The notes under the pieces were generated by a model. That model saw only the letters and a program-made list of their open reading frames with translations, had not been told where the DNA came from and ran no database searches. DNA of 64,000 bases from positions 310,001-374,000 of the forward strand of contig JAIXMF010000014.1 of assembly GCA_025201365.1 (NCBI GenBank), read 5' to 3'. The position numbers and the translations under genes are program-made. Position 1 is the first letter of the stretch, and every line of letters starts with the position of its first letter. Source of the DNA: Syncephalis plumigaleata (Eukaryota > Zoopagomycota > Zoopagomycetes > Zoopagales > Piptocephalidaceae). Of this stretch, positions 35,781 to 46,305 are shown piece by piece.

Positions 35781-35965
35781 TCAATCAATGAATGAATGAA
35801 TGAATGATCCCATACCTATCAGTAACAATAGCAATAATAACAATGATGGTGGTCCGTGTTTATTCGATATTATATCATTTTATCTTCCTATATATTTCAT
35901 AATGGATGCATGGACGTAAAATAGAAGAAAAGAAACGCTTTAATCAATAAAGAAAATGATTATAT

Positions 35966-37893
35966 TTATGCTGTACGGATCTGCTTGAATCGACGTTCAA
36001 TAGCATCCATAAATTCCGTAGTAGTTACGTAGTGTTCTCGTTTCAAACTAATAATACATAGGCATATAGGGGTGATCATTAATCAAACTAGTATGAGTTA
36101 TATGTCAATGTACACTTACCCATCTTGACCATGAATGGATAGCGCCAGATCCTTGGTCATTTGTCCGTCAACGTCGACTGTCTCGACACAGGCACGCTCG
36201 AGATCCTCCGAGAATTTCAACAACGACGTGTTATTATCGAGACGAGCACGATGCGCCAATCCGCGTGTCCATGCAAAGATGGAGGCAATCGGATTTGTGG
36301 AGGTCTCGCGACCACGTTGATGCTCGCGATAATGACGAGTGACGGTGCCGTGAGCTGCTTCCGCCTCTAGCGTACGTCCATCGGGTGTCACTAGCACGGA
36401 TGTCATTAGACCGAGCGAGCCGAACCCTTGTGCCAATATATCCGATTGTACATCGCCGTCGTAATTCTTGCACGCCCACACGAATCCACCCTTTGACTTG
36501 ACGGCCTGCGCCACCATATCATCGATCAGTCGGTGTTCATACCAGAGCCCGGCCTTTTCGAATTTGGTACGATAGTCGCGCTCGTAGATCTCCTGGAATA
36601 TATCCTTGAAACGACCGTCGTATTTCTTTAGAATGGTATTCTTCGTACTCAAGTATAATGGCATTTTCTTGGTCAATGCCATATTGAAACTGCTATGAGC
36701 AAATCCTATAATCGACTAGATACGCACATTAATGTATATGTATAAACATAAATAGGTAGATGTACAACTACTTACATGATCAGTATTGAACATGCCCATA
36801 GCAACACCACGACCCTAATATACATGTTATTATCACGATTGTAATGATGTATCTATATATCCGTCCGAGTAATTTACCGTGAATTCGTGTACTATCCAGC
36901 TCTTGTTGTTTTGACTGTTTTTCGGTTTGAACACTAATTCAAACGTGCCAGGTTCTTCGGCAATAAAATCGACTGCACGATACTGCATGTTTCATATGGA
37001 AATGGTATTATTACACTGCTATAATGGATTACCATGCTAGTATATCCTAGATTACCTGATCACCGTAAGCATGTCTACCGATGACAATTGGCTCCTTCCA
37101 ACCAGGAATGATACGTGGCACATTCTTGAATAGAATTGGCTCACGGAACACCGTACCATTCAGGATATTTCTAATAGTACCATTGGGAGAACGATACATC
37201 TTCTTCAAATTAAATTCTAAAGTAGCAATAGCGATATCGTATAAGACGATGATGTTCACCTATTCATTGACACTGATTTCATATCGTATCGTATTATATT
37301 ATATCACGTACCTTTAACACGCGCTTCATCCGGTGTAATAGTAGCGCATTTGATGCCGACATTGTATTTCTTGATGGCTTCCGCTGCATCGATCGTTACT
37401 TGATCATCAGTCTAATGGTCAATTGACTAAATCAATTAGTAAACAAAATAAGTGAACACTCGTACACGAGCACTTGCCTTGTCTCGGTTCTCCATGCCAA
37501 GATCGTAGTATTTGGCATCCACTTTAACGTAAGGAAAAATAAGCTAGCGATTCATACTTGATTGTTAGCATGTAACACGTATATACGTATAGATACAACC
37601 GTTAACATCACGTACTTTATCCTTGATCATTTGCCAGATAATACGCGTCATTTCATCGCCATCGATATCCACCACCGGGTTATCAACGGCAATACGCTCC
37701 GCTTGATTGCTATCTGTACTCCATATTATAGATATAATACACGTTTATCAGTGGCTATATGATGCAATACTGCTTGAGTTATACACCTACAATGACGATA
37801 GGCTTGAGACATAGCCATTGGACGGAATGCTTGTCGACTTGCAACGTAACTAGTACGCGCTATAGCAGACAATGAAACGCTTTTAGATAGCAT
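35966..37893 (-). CDS. IDP1: NADP-dependent isocitrate dehydrogenase, mitochondrial
   Basis: About eight exons. The presequence [20 protein letters not shown] is rich in Ser/Arg and lacks acids, so mitochondrial import is likely. The core follows the eukaryotic NADP-IDH order: [60 protein letters not shown] with the substrate-binding Ser/Asn/Arg, [45 protein letters not shown] with a metal-binding Asp, [12 protein letters not shown], and [20 protein letters not shown] with the NADP site, then the C-terminal helix ending RRFKQIRTA. It decarboxylates isocitrate to 2-oxoglutarate with NADPH output. The 5' end lies 178 bp from the left end of the transposon, so the element now sits in its upstream region. 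Confidence 0.94.
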
Positions 37894-38070
37894 ATTTTAC
37901 GTTTTATAGTTCAAATAGAAAAGCAGTTGGCGACAATGAAAGAACACGATAGTGCACTGAAAAAAAGGGCGATATATGAAAGAAACGTATTGTTAACGAG
38001 ATGAAAGATTTGATCATCGTCATCACAAGATAAAGATGGATAGATTGATGAGACTGGCTTCGTGATAGTA

Positions 38071-38346
38071 CAGGGTTTTTCCAACCAGTTGGCATTGTTG
38101 GCCTTTAACTTTTGCTCTCATTGAAAAATAATTTTGCATACTAGTTAGCATCTTTGTCTTTATCATTTTGTGGGTATGGAATCCACCATTAGCGGATACT
38201 TTGTTCTTTGTTTAGCATTCGCCCTATGTTATTCACCACAATACAAATGCCCTTGTGTCCGCATCAAACAATGCTTTGCAGCGTACGTTTTGCATTGCTA
38301 GAACTCACCTTGCACTAATAGTGTATCTGTAAAATAATAAAAAGTT
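38071..38346 (+). repeat. Left terminal inverted repeat of the transposon
   Basis: 276 bp; pairs base for base with 40357-40632 (coordinate sum 78703 at both ends). The repeat stops abruptly inside AAAAAGTT. TIRs this long are unusual for Tc1/mariner elements in general but occur in some fungal and insect families. Confidence 0.92.
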
Positions 38347-39065
38347 TTGCTAATAATGATAATAATAACGGTGCACCTAGCTTACTTTAATGTATATGTG
38401 TCTAGTGTATTTTGTATTCTGGCTACTTGAATTGACATATGATGTTTAAGCATTTGCAAAGCAACATCTATAATGAGGTGTTTGTAAGCAACTTATTCAT
38501 AAATAAAAATTCTAACGTGCTTTTAAGCATTTTGCATGCTTCTGTATATAGTCATATCAAGACAATGAACGTTGACAATGAGTGTTGACACTATGCGCTA
38601 TTGTCATACGGACACAATGGAGTGTTGATAGCTTATAACATTGACACTGTGCGTCATTGTTAGTAAGACAATGAACATTGACATTGGTTTAATCCGTCTT
38701 AATAATATACGAAACTGATGGTAATATATACAAGGCAACAGAATCAATGACCTATACGGGGAACAATAGCTATGGCGTGAACATGATTGTTCGCACCACA
38801 GGAGCGAATATATATATGTACATGTCCCTATATTTTTATTGAAATAAAGAACAAAGAATTATCGCACTATTCAGATTGTAGCTATTATACACACTGACAC
38901 GAGGGATTATTATGACGCATGAGCAGCGGCATGTTCACTGTCACGCGAATCACTGGTCGAGGAAGCAAGTAAAGTACCGATGGCCTAAGAAAATAGACGA
39001 TCGTTATTTGCGATATACATGATGATAGGAGGTAACGTGCACTGATAACATTGCACGCTGACATA

Positions 39066-39546
39066 TTCACGTATCGCTGTACTCACGTATAATTATATTC
39101 ACGTATTGCCGTATTGACTTATTCACATATCGCCGTATTGGTGTATTTGCGTATTGCCGTATTGCCGTATTAAAAAATTCACGCATTGGCACATTCGCAC
39201 ATTGACCAATTCACATATTGACACATTCACGCATTAACATATTCGCGTGTTGGCGCATTGACGCATTGGACAATTCACCCATTGACGTATTGACGCATTG
39301 AGTTATTCGCGCGTTGGCGCGTTGGCGCATTGGACAATTCACACATTGGCACATTGGCTCACTGTTAATCTTATACATTTGGAACATTGGAACATTTGCA
39401 TATTGAAATATTGGTGCTTTGGCACGTTGACTTATTGATCTATTGGAACAATGACGCATTCGCACATTCACATATTGACATATTAAAACAATGAAATATT
39501 GACATATTGGCGTATTGACACATTGACATATTGACACATTGGCACA
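39066..39546. repeat. Degenerate tandem array, 8-bp period, 60 units
   Basis: Parsed from TTCACGTA at 39066 to TTGGCACA at 39546, the block splits into exactly 60 units. Of these 59 are 8 bp long and one is 9 bp. The consensus is close to TTGRCRYA; most units start TT and end in A. Units vary by one to four substitutions, yet the register is kept over 481 bp. Similar but weaker 8-bp spacing is visible at about 38560-38700 and 39547-39700. The 108-residue minus-strand frame across it (39211-39537) repeats every 8 residues and is an artefact of the period. Confidence 0.9.
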
Positions 39547-39716
39547 ATGATATTTTAGAATAATGATATAATACTATTTTTAAATCAATGACAGCTTACA
39601 AACAAGGACATTTCAGAAACAATGACCTGTAAGAATACCGACACAAGGACCTTTTTGGCACAATGACCACTCAGCCTACAAGCACAAGAGCATTTAGAAT
39701 GTGAATAACAATACTC

Positions 39717-40283
39717 ATGCTGAAGAGATCATTGGAAGGAGAACCAGCAAAAGCGACAGTCCTCACGTAACGTGGCGTGACACATTCAGTTGTGGGTGTC
39801 ATTAGCGGCAATGACGTTCTAAATTTCCCCATGAAGACGCCAAAGCTAGAAGCGGTCAAGAAACGCAAAACGAAAGGCGCCAAAGCGGAGGAAATACACG
39901 GACGTATCGGAACAAGGACTACACATTTCCTAATGTTCTTACAACAGGCCATTACAGTTTTGGCCGAGAACAATATGAAGAATCGATACTTTATTATGGA
40001 TAATGCGCCCATTCACGAATCCAAAGTAGTGGTAGAACTACTAGAGCTCATTGGTCACCACTGCGCCTACCTACCGCCCTATTCACCATTTCTAAATCCT
40101 ATAGAAGAATGCTGATCAAAACTCAAGGCAGACGTAAGAAGATCTGAACTATGCAAGAATGATACTATTGAGGAGCGAATAATAGAATCCAGCAAGCTTA
40201 TCACAAAAAATGACCGCATTGCTTGGATTAAACATGCTCAGACATTCTTTGACCGTTGTCTTGCAAATGAATCCAATCTGTAG
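39717..40283 (+). pseudogene. Transposase remnant, DDE_3-type (Tc1/mariner superfamily)
   Basis: The conserved C-terminal half reads SLEGEPAKATVLT, then VVGVISGNDVLNF, FLQQAITVLA, RYFIMDNAPIHES with the second catalytic Asp, and HHCAYLPPYSPFLNPIEEC with the third acidic residue. A helical tail follows to a stop at 40281-40283. In-frame stops interrupt it near 39767 (TAA) and at 40113-40115, where TGA replaces the tryptophan codon expected after EEC. The upstream third, including the helix-turn-helix region and the first catalytic Asp, is absent and gives way to the 8-bp array. The fragment cannot encode an active enzyme. Confidence 0.85.
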
Positions 40284-40356
40284 TCGCGTTAATAGATTCT
40301 TTTTTAATAGCGTACGCTTTCAATGTGATACACCATCAAACCTTTGTTAACAGAAG

Positions 40357-40632
40357 AACTTTTTATTATTTTACAGATACACTATTAGTGCAAGGTGAGT
40401 TCTAGCAATGCAAAACGTACGCTGCAAAGCATTGTTTGATGCGGACACAAGGGCATTTGTATTGTGGTGAATAACATAGGGCGAATGCTAAACAAAGAAC
40501 AAAGTATCCGCTAATGGTGGATTCCATACCCACAAAATGATAAAGACAAAGATGCTAACTAGTATGCAAAATTATTTTTCAATGAGAGCAAAAGTTAAAG
40601 GCCAACAATGCCAACTGGTTGGAAAAACCCTG
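40357..40632 (-). repeat. Right terminal inverted repeat of the transposon
   Basis: 276 bp, the reverse complement of 38071-38346 with no difference found by eye. It ends GGAAAAACCCTG followed by the TA target copy at 40633-40634. Confidence 0.92.
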
Positions 40633-40692
40633 TAATAAAACGTAATTGCCATTCTATCTTTTTTGTTAATAATAGCAAGTCAATTTCATAAT

Positions 40693-42429
40693 ATGGCATC
40701 TTCTCATTCGTTAGTCTATACGGAAGAGGAACGTAGTAAAGAGAAAGAGCAGGCTATTGCATTATTCGCCAACTTGCCTATTGCACCAACCAGTCGTAAT
40801 ACGTGGCATTTAGAAATACGACGTACGCCAGGTCGTCAGTCTAGTGATCCATACCAAATACTCGTTGCATTCCGTGATGTATTCGGTGAATTGCGCGGGT
40901 TTGAAAGTGAATCCGAATCAACTATTGGTTATGACGTAGCAACAGCAACAACAACAGCAACCACCAATGAAATAATCTTCGCTGAACGTGTAGCCAACAT
41001 GATATACACGATACTTTGTCGTGCTGCGGCATTTCCTATGAATCGACGCGGTGAACCAGAACGACCTACACGTATTGTTATGACGAATCGCGGTGATTTA
41101 CCCGATGATAAATGGTATAAACTGTTTAATGATCGATTGAAGCCGTTTAACATTCAACTGGACGTGGATGCCCATTGGAAACCATCTAGTCTACCATCTA
41201 ATCATGAGCACAACACCATTACAGCAAATACTACAACAACAACAAATACTCATAACGGAATAGACGAAATGAAGATGGAAACTCCTCAATTTGCTTGTCA
41301 TATTTGTTCACGAACATTACCAGAGACATCATTACGATGCGCTAAATGTCGTGCTATACGCTACTGTGGACGTGAATGTCAAAAGACCGATTGGCCAAAT
41401 CATCGACAATTATGTACGGCATTGCAAGCAGATAGAGCACTGACATCAACATCATTATTGACTATACTCTCTACATTGCCTGATTATTACGAGAAAGCAA
41501 GATTGGTCAATTTTAACTGGTATCAATTTAGCGATCTAATTCAATTGAATCCAGTATGGCCATTCTCCATTGTATATGAAGCATCATCATCATCATTGAT
41601 AACTAGTATGGATTTCAATCATTTATTACATGGTGAACAAGCATTCAGTGCTCCATTATTGAAATCATCCGGATTTAACGAGACACCGAAAGCTATCGGT
41701 TCATGGTCGGATCTCTATCGTGCCAAAGGGTTCTCCATGGATTCTCCTATTGCTTTACTCATCTATCGACCACTCACTCTATTTTATTTATTAACTAGCG
41801 TAGGACAGACTCGTCCCTATCGTAGTCTAACGAATACGCGTGCATTGTCCACCGCACCTGGCACTTATCTATGTATTCATTGGGTGAACGCCACACAGGC
41901 TCATGTTGCCACTAGTACGTGCTACGAGCTATTGACAGTATTGTTTCCGGGCATTACTATTGATCTATTCCTAGTGGGTGCATCTTTAGCGGATGATCCA
42001 TTGATTAAGAAGCAAGACAAGCCTACACCTCCACCTACGCGTGAATACAAGAATGAACGTGAATCGTCGTGTATTCGTGTTCATCGAGTACCTACAACTT
42101 ATTCACGCTTTCCTGGTCATCAATACAAAGCGAATCTAATTATTCTATCGGAAATGACGGCAACTAATGAAACGCTAGACGATCAATGGATGTCCACCAT
42201 TAAGGCGTCATTATCCGCTAATGGTCGACTAGTTATACTGGAGTCAACGGCATTGGGTGTACGTCTACTAAGCGAGGATATACAGAAATCTACATTCAAT
42301 TCATGGTCAGCCGTATTTGAAACCGTTCAGTTAAATCCATTTATGCAACCATGGCCACGACAACAGCCTTCATTGTGCGTGCCTTCATTCTCTAGTGGAT
42401 TTATTCAAGCATTTGTTAATGACATGTAG
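40693..42429 (+). CDS. MYND zinc-finger protein, MSS51-like
   Basis: A single exon of 578 residues from the ATG at 40693 (MASSHSLVYTEEERSKEKEQ). The open frame starts slightly earlier at a non-ATG codon. A MYND finger lies at about residues 198-240: CHICSRTLPETSLRCAKCRA, then YCGRECQKTDWPNHRQLC, with all eight ligands present. The C-terminal half has SPIALLIYRPLTLFYLLTSV, LCIHWVNATQAHVATSTCYE, LLTVLFPGITIDLFLVGAS and ANLIILSEMTATNETLD, similar in layout to the C-terminal domain of MSS51-type proteins. Yeast Mss51 is a mitochondrial translational activator of COX1, but many fungal MYND/MSS51-C proteins have no assigned role and no presequence is visible here. The transposon ends 60 bp upstream of the ATG. 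Confidence 0.82.
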   Translation: MASSHSLVYTEEERSKEKEQAIALFANLPIAPTSRNTWHLEIRRTPGRQSSDPYQILVAFRDVFGELRGFESESESTIGYDVATATTTATTNEIIFAERVANMIYTILCRAAAFPMNRRGEPERPTRIVMTNRGDLPDDKWYKLFNDRLKPFNIQLDVDAHWKPSSLPSNHEHNTITANTTTTTNTHNGIDEMKMETPQFACHICSRTLPETSLRCAKCRAIRYCGRECQKTDWPNHRQLCTALQADRALTSTSLLTILSTLPDYYEKARLVNFNWYQFSDLIQLNPVWPFSIVYEASSSSLITSMDFNHLLHGEQAFSAPLLKSSGFNETPKAIGSWSDLYRAKGFSMDSPIALLIYRPLTLFYLLTSVGQTRPYRSLTNTRALSTAPGTYLCIHWVNATQAHVATSTCYELLTVLFPGITIDLFLVGASLADDPLIKKQDKPTPPPTREYKNERESSCIRVHRVPTTYSRFPGHQYKANLIILSEMTATNETLDDQWMSTIKASLSANGRLVILESTALGVRLLSEDIQKSTFNSWSAVFETVQLNPFMQPWPRQQPSLCVPSFSSGFIQAFVNDM

Positions 42430-42685
42430 TACACTAAATTGTTATAATAATAATTAAAACTATTAGTTATAATGAAATGAGCAACTCAATAGGTGTATTT
42501 TTTATATATAATAAGTCAGTATAGAAAATGCCAATCAACAATAGGATGTAAGGAGGGAAACATCAATAAAGCTTAGTAGAAGTGATATCGCATAGAGAAA
42601 ATATAAAGAGAGAAAGAGAGAGAGAGAGATAATGGAAACAGCAGATAGAGAAATCAATAAAGTAGACGGATAATCGTGGATAGAA

Positions 42686-45397
42686 CTAGATCGAGGAAGT
42701 ATCAGATGCGGAAAAGTCCAATAGCCATAGTCCTGTCTGATCTTTGACGCAGCAATAAGTCGCGCATACCGCCTCTAGCAATTGTCCACTCTTGCCTAGT
42801 TGACCGATAACGCCTTTCGGTATTGTATGCAAATAATTGTTCGCCTCTAATAGAATAGGTAATGGTATACCGGCTTCCTTACTATCCTTACTGAATGACG
42901 AATGAAAATGACTAGTATTTCCTACGCTATTATTATCACTGCTACTATTACTGCTACTGTTATTGTGATTTGTTATGTCGTCATTGGCATCCCTATTATA
43001 ATCCCTGTGTTGTTGATGTTGATGATAATGATTTGGTATATCCTTTGTCATGTCCATTAGAGCAAACATCAATTGAACATCGGATGGCACGGTAGCTATA
43101 CAAATGGAACTCATCACCGTGTAGACTGGATACCAGCGTCGTCCGAAATACGATCTCAAATGAATACCGGTACTCAATTGATATAGCTGATGCACGCCCG
43201 ATTCATAGGCCCATGCCAGTAAAAGATCCTGACCTGGCATGATTTCCACACCGCTGTATAAGACATTACGTATCCACAACAGTTTACCGGTATCTTTCAA
43301 CGATAGAACACCGACATGCGTGTCATCATGTCCGATACCTGGACCAAGACGAAGTAATACGTGCGCGTCATCAATTCGTGTTGATTTTGCAAATAACATG
43401 ACATGCTGAGCAATGAAATTAGGCCAAACACCATCAAGTACGAAGCGACCACTTCTCACTCGTGTAAGAGCACGCGTGCCATCCGGTAATGCATCATTAA
43501 TATCATCATTGAATGATCGAGTAGCGGGCAAACTACGTAGATCCACCATTTTCATATTTGATCGAGGCTGATGCTGTTGATACTGATGATATTGATGTTC
43601 ATGTTGATTAATGAAAGAGCGTGGCGTTTGCCATAGATACCATTCTGCAATCATGCCACCCGATGAGTGTTCCGATGGCTCTGCAGTATTGCCAGTAGTA
43701 CAACAAACGAATAGAGTGGCCGCATCACGTACCGCATGATGTAAATGCCGACTAGCATCCACTGGTACCATCGTCGGTGTATGACAAGTTCTAGTGCGTA
43801 GATTCACCATACATAATCGATCACCGTCTTCATTGGGCTCCTGCTGTCGAATGACCAACCAGTCACCGCGTAGTCCTGTGATCCAACATTGCGATGCCGT
43901 GGCAAGTACTAGCCATATCTTAGGACTACCTATACGCCATACATGAACACTAGTTCGTCTTACTACTGGAATCCAGCTAACATGTACAATGTACTGTTCA
44001 TTTACTTCGCAGCCTCGATGGAAATTAAGCTGTGCACCACCTAGATCAAGTTCAATCGATGATTCACCGAATAGGTGAGAATGATGCTGATGTTGATGGT
44101 AGGTTGATGATGTCGATAAAGTACCAGTAGTAGAAGAAGTAGTAGCTGCTAATGTCGATGATGATGATGAAGGTAACGTAGATGCTGTCGCTATTCCAGG
44201 TATAGTATAGAATAGTGATTCAGTTGTATCTGTCGTATTACACGTTGAACCATGAATATCAATGTGATGTGATGCTGATTTAATAGAGCTCGCACTATGA
44301 GAGTCATCATCATTGTCATCATTTACCTCGTTGTCGTTGTCGTCGTCGTCGTTGTTGTCATTCATACATTTGCTCGTGTCGAATAGCAACTCATCCTCTG
44401 CCACCACATCGATATCAGGTACAATAACACTAGTGTGATCATCAATCGTCTCATTGTCATTATCGATAGACGTGTCTGGATAGGTTGCATCAATGTTATC
44501 GTAGTAATACGGGAAATGAACATGATCACGCTTAGTTGTAATCTCACTTTGTGTTGATGCACCATCATACATGGATGTCGTGTCGAATAATTCAGTATCA
44601 TGCCATGATGATGTAGATGCACCACTACTGTATTGCTCCTTCGTATGATGACGTTGACGACTACTACTCTTCGTAGATGATTCCTCCGTTAATCTTGTTG
44701 CTATTGCAGATTTAGGCAACCAGAATAGTCGACTATGCTCCTCGTTAATCGCTAATAGTGTACCCCATGGACGTGCACACAACACGAGTATATCCTCATT
44801 ACCTGATAGATTAGGCAGTGTAGGCAATGGTAATCGTTCATGCGATAGTGTACGCCAGCGTAATTCCAGATTACCGCGTCGTTGCAATAGACTCCACCAA
44901 TTAACATGGTCACGCATGACACCATAGGGTAATGCTTCACTCGTCCAGTCGTGTTCAATATCCATATTCCATTCCATATACTCTGTCTTATTGGATAGAT
45001 CATTATGACCATTACCATCAGCATCATTATCAACATCGTCATTGCTAGTTAATGTAGCCGATTTATCCATTTGATGTAACAATGCCATACGATTCGATGC
45101 TACCATTGATGTCGGTAATGACGATAATGATGACGATGACGATGTCACATTATGAATATCTAGCATAGGCGATGCTGTTACATCATTTGCCGTCACTAAT
45201 AGCCAGCGTAACAATTCATTTTCCGACTGGTTAGGCGGAAATGCCTCAGCGTAAAGACGACAACCGAGTGCCCTATAACCGAGGAGTACTTGACGAAATC
45301 GAACGGCACATTTGGCAAGTCGAAAACATTCTAACACAGAAAGATGACTAGCCAGTCGTAATAGTAGTTCATTAGGTAGATCTTGTATTGTAGTCAT
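42686..45397 (-). CDS. Large F-box protein with probable C-terminal propeller
   Basis: A single exon of 903 residues. It begins MTTIQDLPNELLLRLASHLS, then VLECFRLAKCAVRFRQVLLG, a good F-box that should bind Skp1 in an SCF ubiquitin ligase. A segment ending with a WSLLQRRGNLELRW strand follows. Residues of about 220-470 are low-complexity, rich in Asp, Asn, Ser, Thr and His. The C-terminal third has spaced beta-strand segments (VHVWRIGSPKIWLVLATAS, CWITGLRGDWLVIRQQEP, THVGVLSLKDTGKLLWIRNV, HQLYQLSTGIHLRSYFGRRW) that suggest a divergent beta-propeller for substrate binding. It converges on the MYND gene with a gap of about 256 bp. Substrate is unknown. Confidence 0.8.
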   Translation of the reverse strand: MTTIQDLPNELLLRLASHLSVLECFRLAKCAVRFRQVLLGYRALGCRLYAEAFPPNQSENELLRWLLVTANDVTASPMLDIHNVTSSSSSLSSLPTSMVASNRMALLHQMDKSATLTSNDDVDNDADGNGHNDLSNKTEYMEWNMDIEHDWTSEALPYGVMRDHVNWWSLLQRRGNLELRWRTLSHERLPLPTLPNLSGNEDILVLCARPWGTLLAINEEHSRLFWLPKSAIATRLTEESSTKSSSRQRHHTKEQYSSGASTSSWHDTELFDTTSMYDGASTQSEITTKRDHVHFPYYYDNIDATYPDTSIDNDNETIDDHTSVIVPDIDVVAEDELLFDTSKCMNDNNDDDDNDNEVNDDNDDDSHSASSIKSASHHIDIHGSTCNTTDTTESLFYTIPGIATASTLPSSSSSTLAATTSSTTGTLSTSSTYHQHQHHSHLFGESSIELDLGGAQLNFHRGCEVNEQYIVHVSWIPVVRRTSVHVWRIGSPKIWLVLATASQCWITGLRGDWLVIRQQEPNEDGDRLCMVNLRTRTCHTPTMVPVDASRHLHHAVRDAATLFVCCTTGNTAEPSEHSSGGMIAEWYLWQTPRSFINQHEHQYHQYQQHQPRSNMKMVDLRSLPATRSFNDDINDALPDGTRALTRVRSGRFVLDGVWPNFIAQHVMLFAKSTRIDDAHVLLRLGPGIGHDDTHVGVLSLKDTGKLLWIRNVLYSGVEIMPGQDLLLAWAYESGVHQLYQLSTGIHLRSYFGRRWYPVYTVMSSICIATVPSDVQLMFALMDMTKDIPNHYHQHQQHRDYNRDANDDITNHNNSSSNSSSDNNSVGNTSHFHSSFSKDSKEAGIPLPILLEANNYLHTIPKGVIGQLGKSGQLLEAVCATYCCVKDQTGLWLLDFSASDTSSI

Positions 45398-46305
45398 ATT
45401 AATAGTGATAATAAACTCCTCGGATAGCTATCACGCCGGAACGCACGCTAGCATGTGACTGCCGGTGTAAGCGTAGCGTTAAGAGGAGAAACAGAAGAAA
45501 TAGAAGAAATAGGAGAAATAGAATAAGAAGACACGGTATAGACAAGGATGGCGGTAGTAGTAATAGTAGTCTCGTCTTAACCTACACCTAGTATATGCAC
45601 TTGGTCTATTCAACGCAACAGCACAATAACTTCTTGTAGCGTGTAGCGAGAAAATGGAACGCATACAAACACACCCACACACACCCACACAAAAGAAAAC
45701 TCTAACTGTACGTTGTATGCCAGAGAACTATTGGTATATAGACCCTAGTACATACAAGGAAGATGACGTGTAATGCACGCAAGTACGTATATACGTACGA
45801 GTATATGTATGTAGGTATAATGTATATTGGTAGTCTTTGTTGAATGTGGATAGTTTTTGGTCGTTGGTTGAGTTCAGGGAAAAAGGAACGAAGAAACGAA
45901 CGACAAGCAAAAGTGACAAGCAAGATTAGTCTGCGAATGAAATAAACGAGACGAGACCATCACACTACAAGTCCTCACTACCCTTTCCTTTATTCTATTA
46001 GCATAGGATTCACCTAGTCTAATCGAGTACGTTTTATGGAATGAAGGCAATATAGATATATATACCTGACTAATTAAGAACAGTAATAATAGTAGCAACT
46101 CTTTAGTGTATCATTTTATACGTAAATAAAGTGAAATCATAATAGATACAAGGTCATATCAATAAACAGAATCTTATTAATTATTATTATTATTATACTA
46201 ATCATTCATCTATATAAACTTACGATAGTATAGTAGAACAATGATAAACTATTGTTATATCCATACAAACATATATGCTTATTATATTATTATATTATAT
46301 TATTA
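45398..46305. other. Intergenic region upstream of the F-box gene
   Basis: About 900 bp between the F-box start and the 3' end of the Ser-rich membrane protein. Features are an AGAAGAAATAGGAGAAATAG purine tract at 45484-45530, a CACACCCACACACACCC stretch near 45670, and ATT triplet repeats near 46178-46192 and 46277-46305. No gene was recognised. Confidence 0.4.

Larger units (their letters stand above)
38071..40632 (+). mobile_element. Tc1/mariner-type DNA transposon, non-autonomous derivative
   Basis: A 2562-bp element flanked by TA on both sides (38069-38070 and 40633-40634), the target duplication of the Tc1/mariner superfamily. The terminal inverted repeats are 276 bp and identical by eye; termini read CAGGGTTTTTCCAACCAGTT. 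The interior contains the C-terminal part of a DDE transposase (39717-40283) and a 60-unit 8-bp array (39066-39546). The N-terminal DNA-binding region and the first catalytic Asp are not recognisable. Perfect ends with a defective transposase imply recent mobilisation by an enzyme encoded elsewhere. It sits in the shared upstream region of IDP1 and the MYND gene, 60 bp from the latter's ATG. Confidence 0.9.

Noticed and set aside
39211-39537. 108-residue minus-strand frame as a gene
   Set aside because: It spans the 8-bp array; an 8-nt period gives an 8-residue peptide repeat and keeps the frame open by chance.
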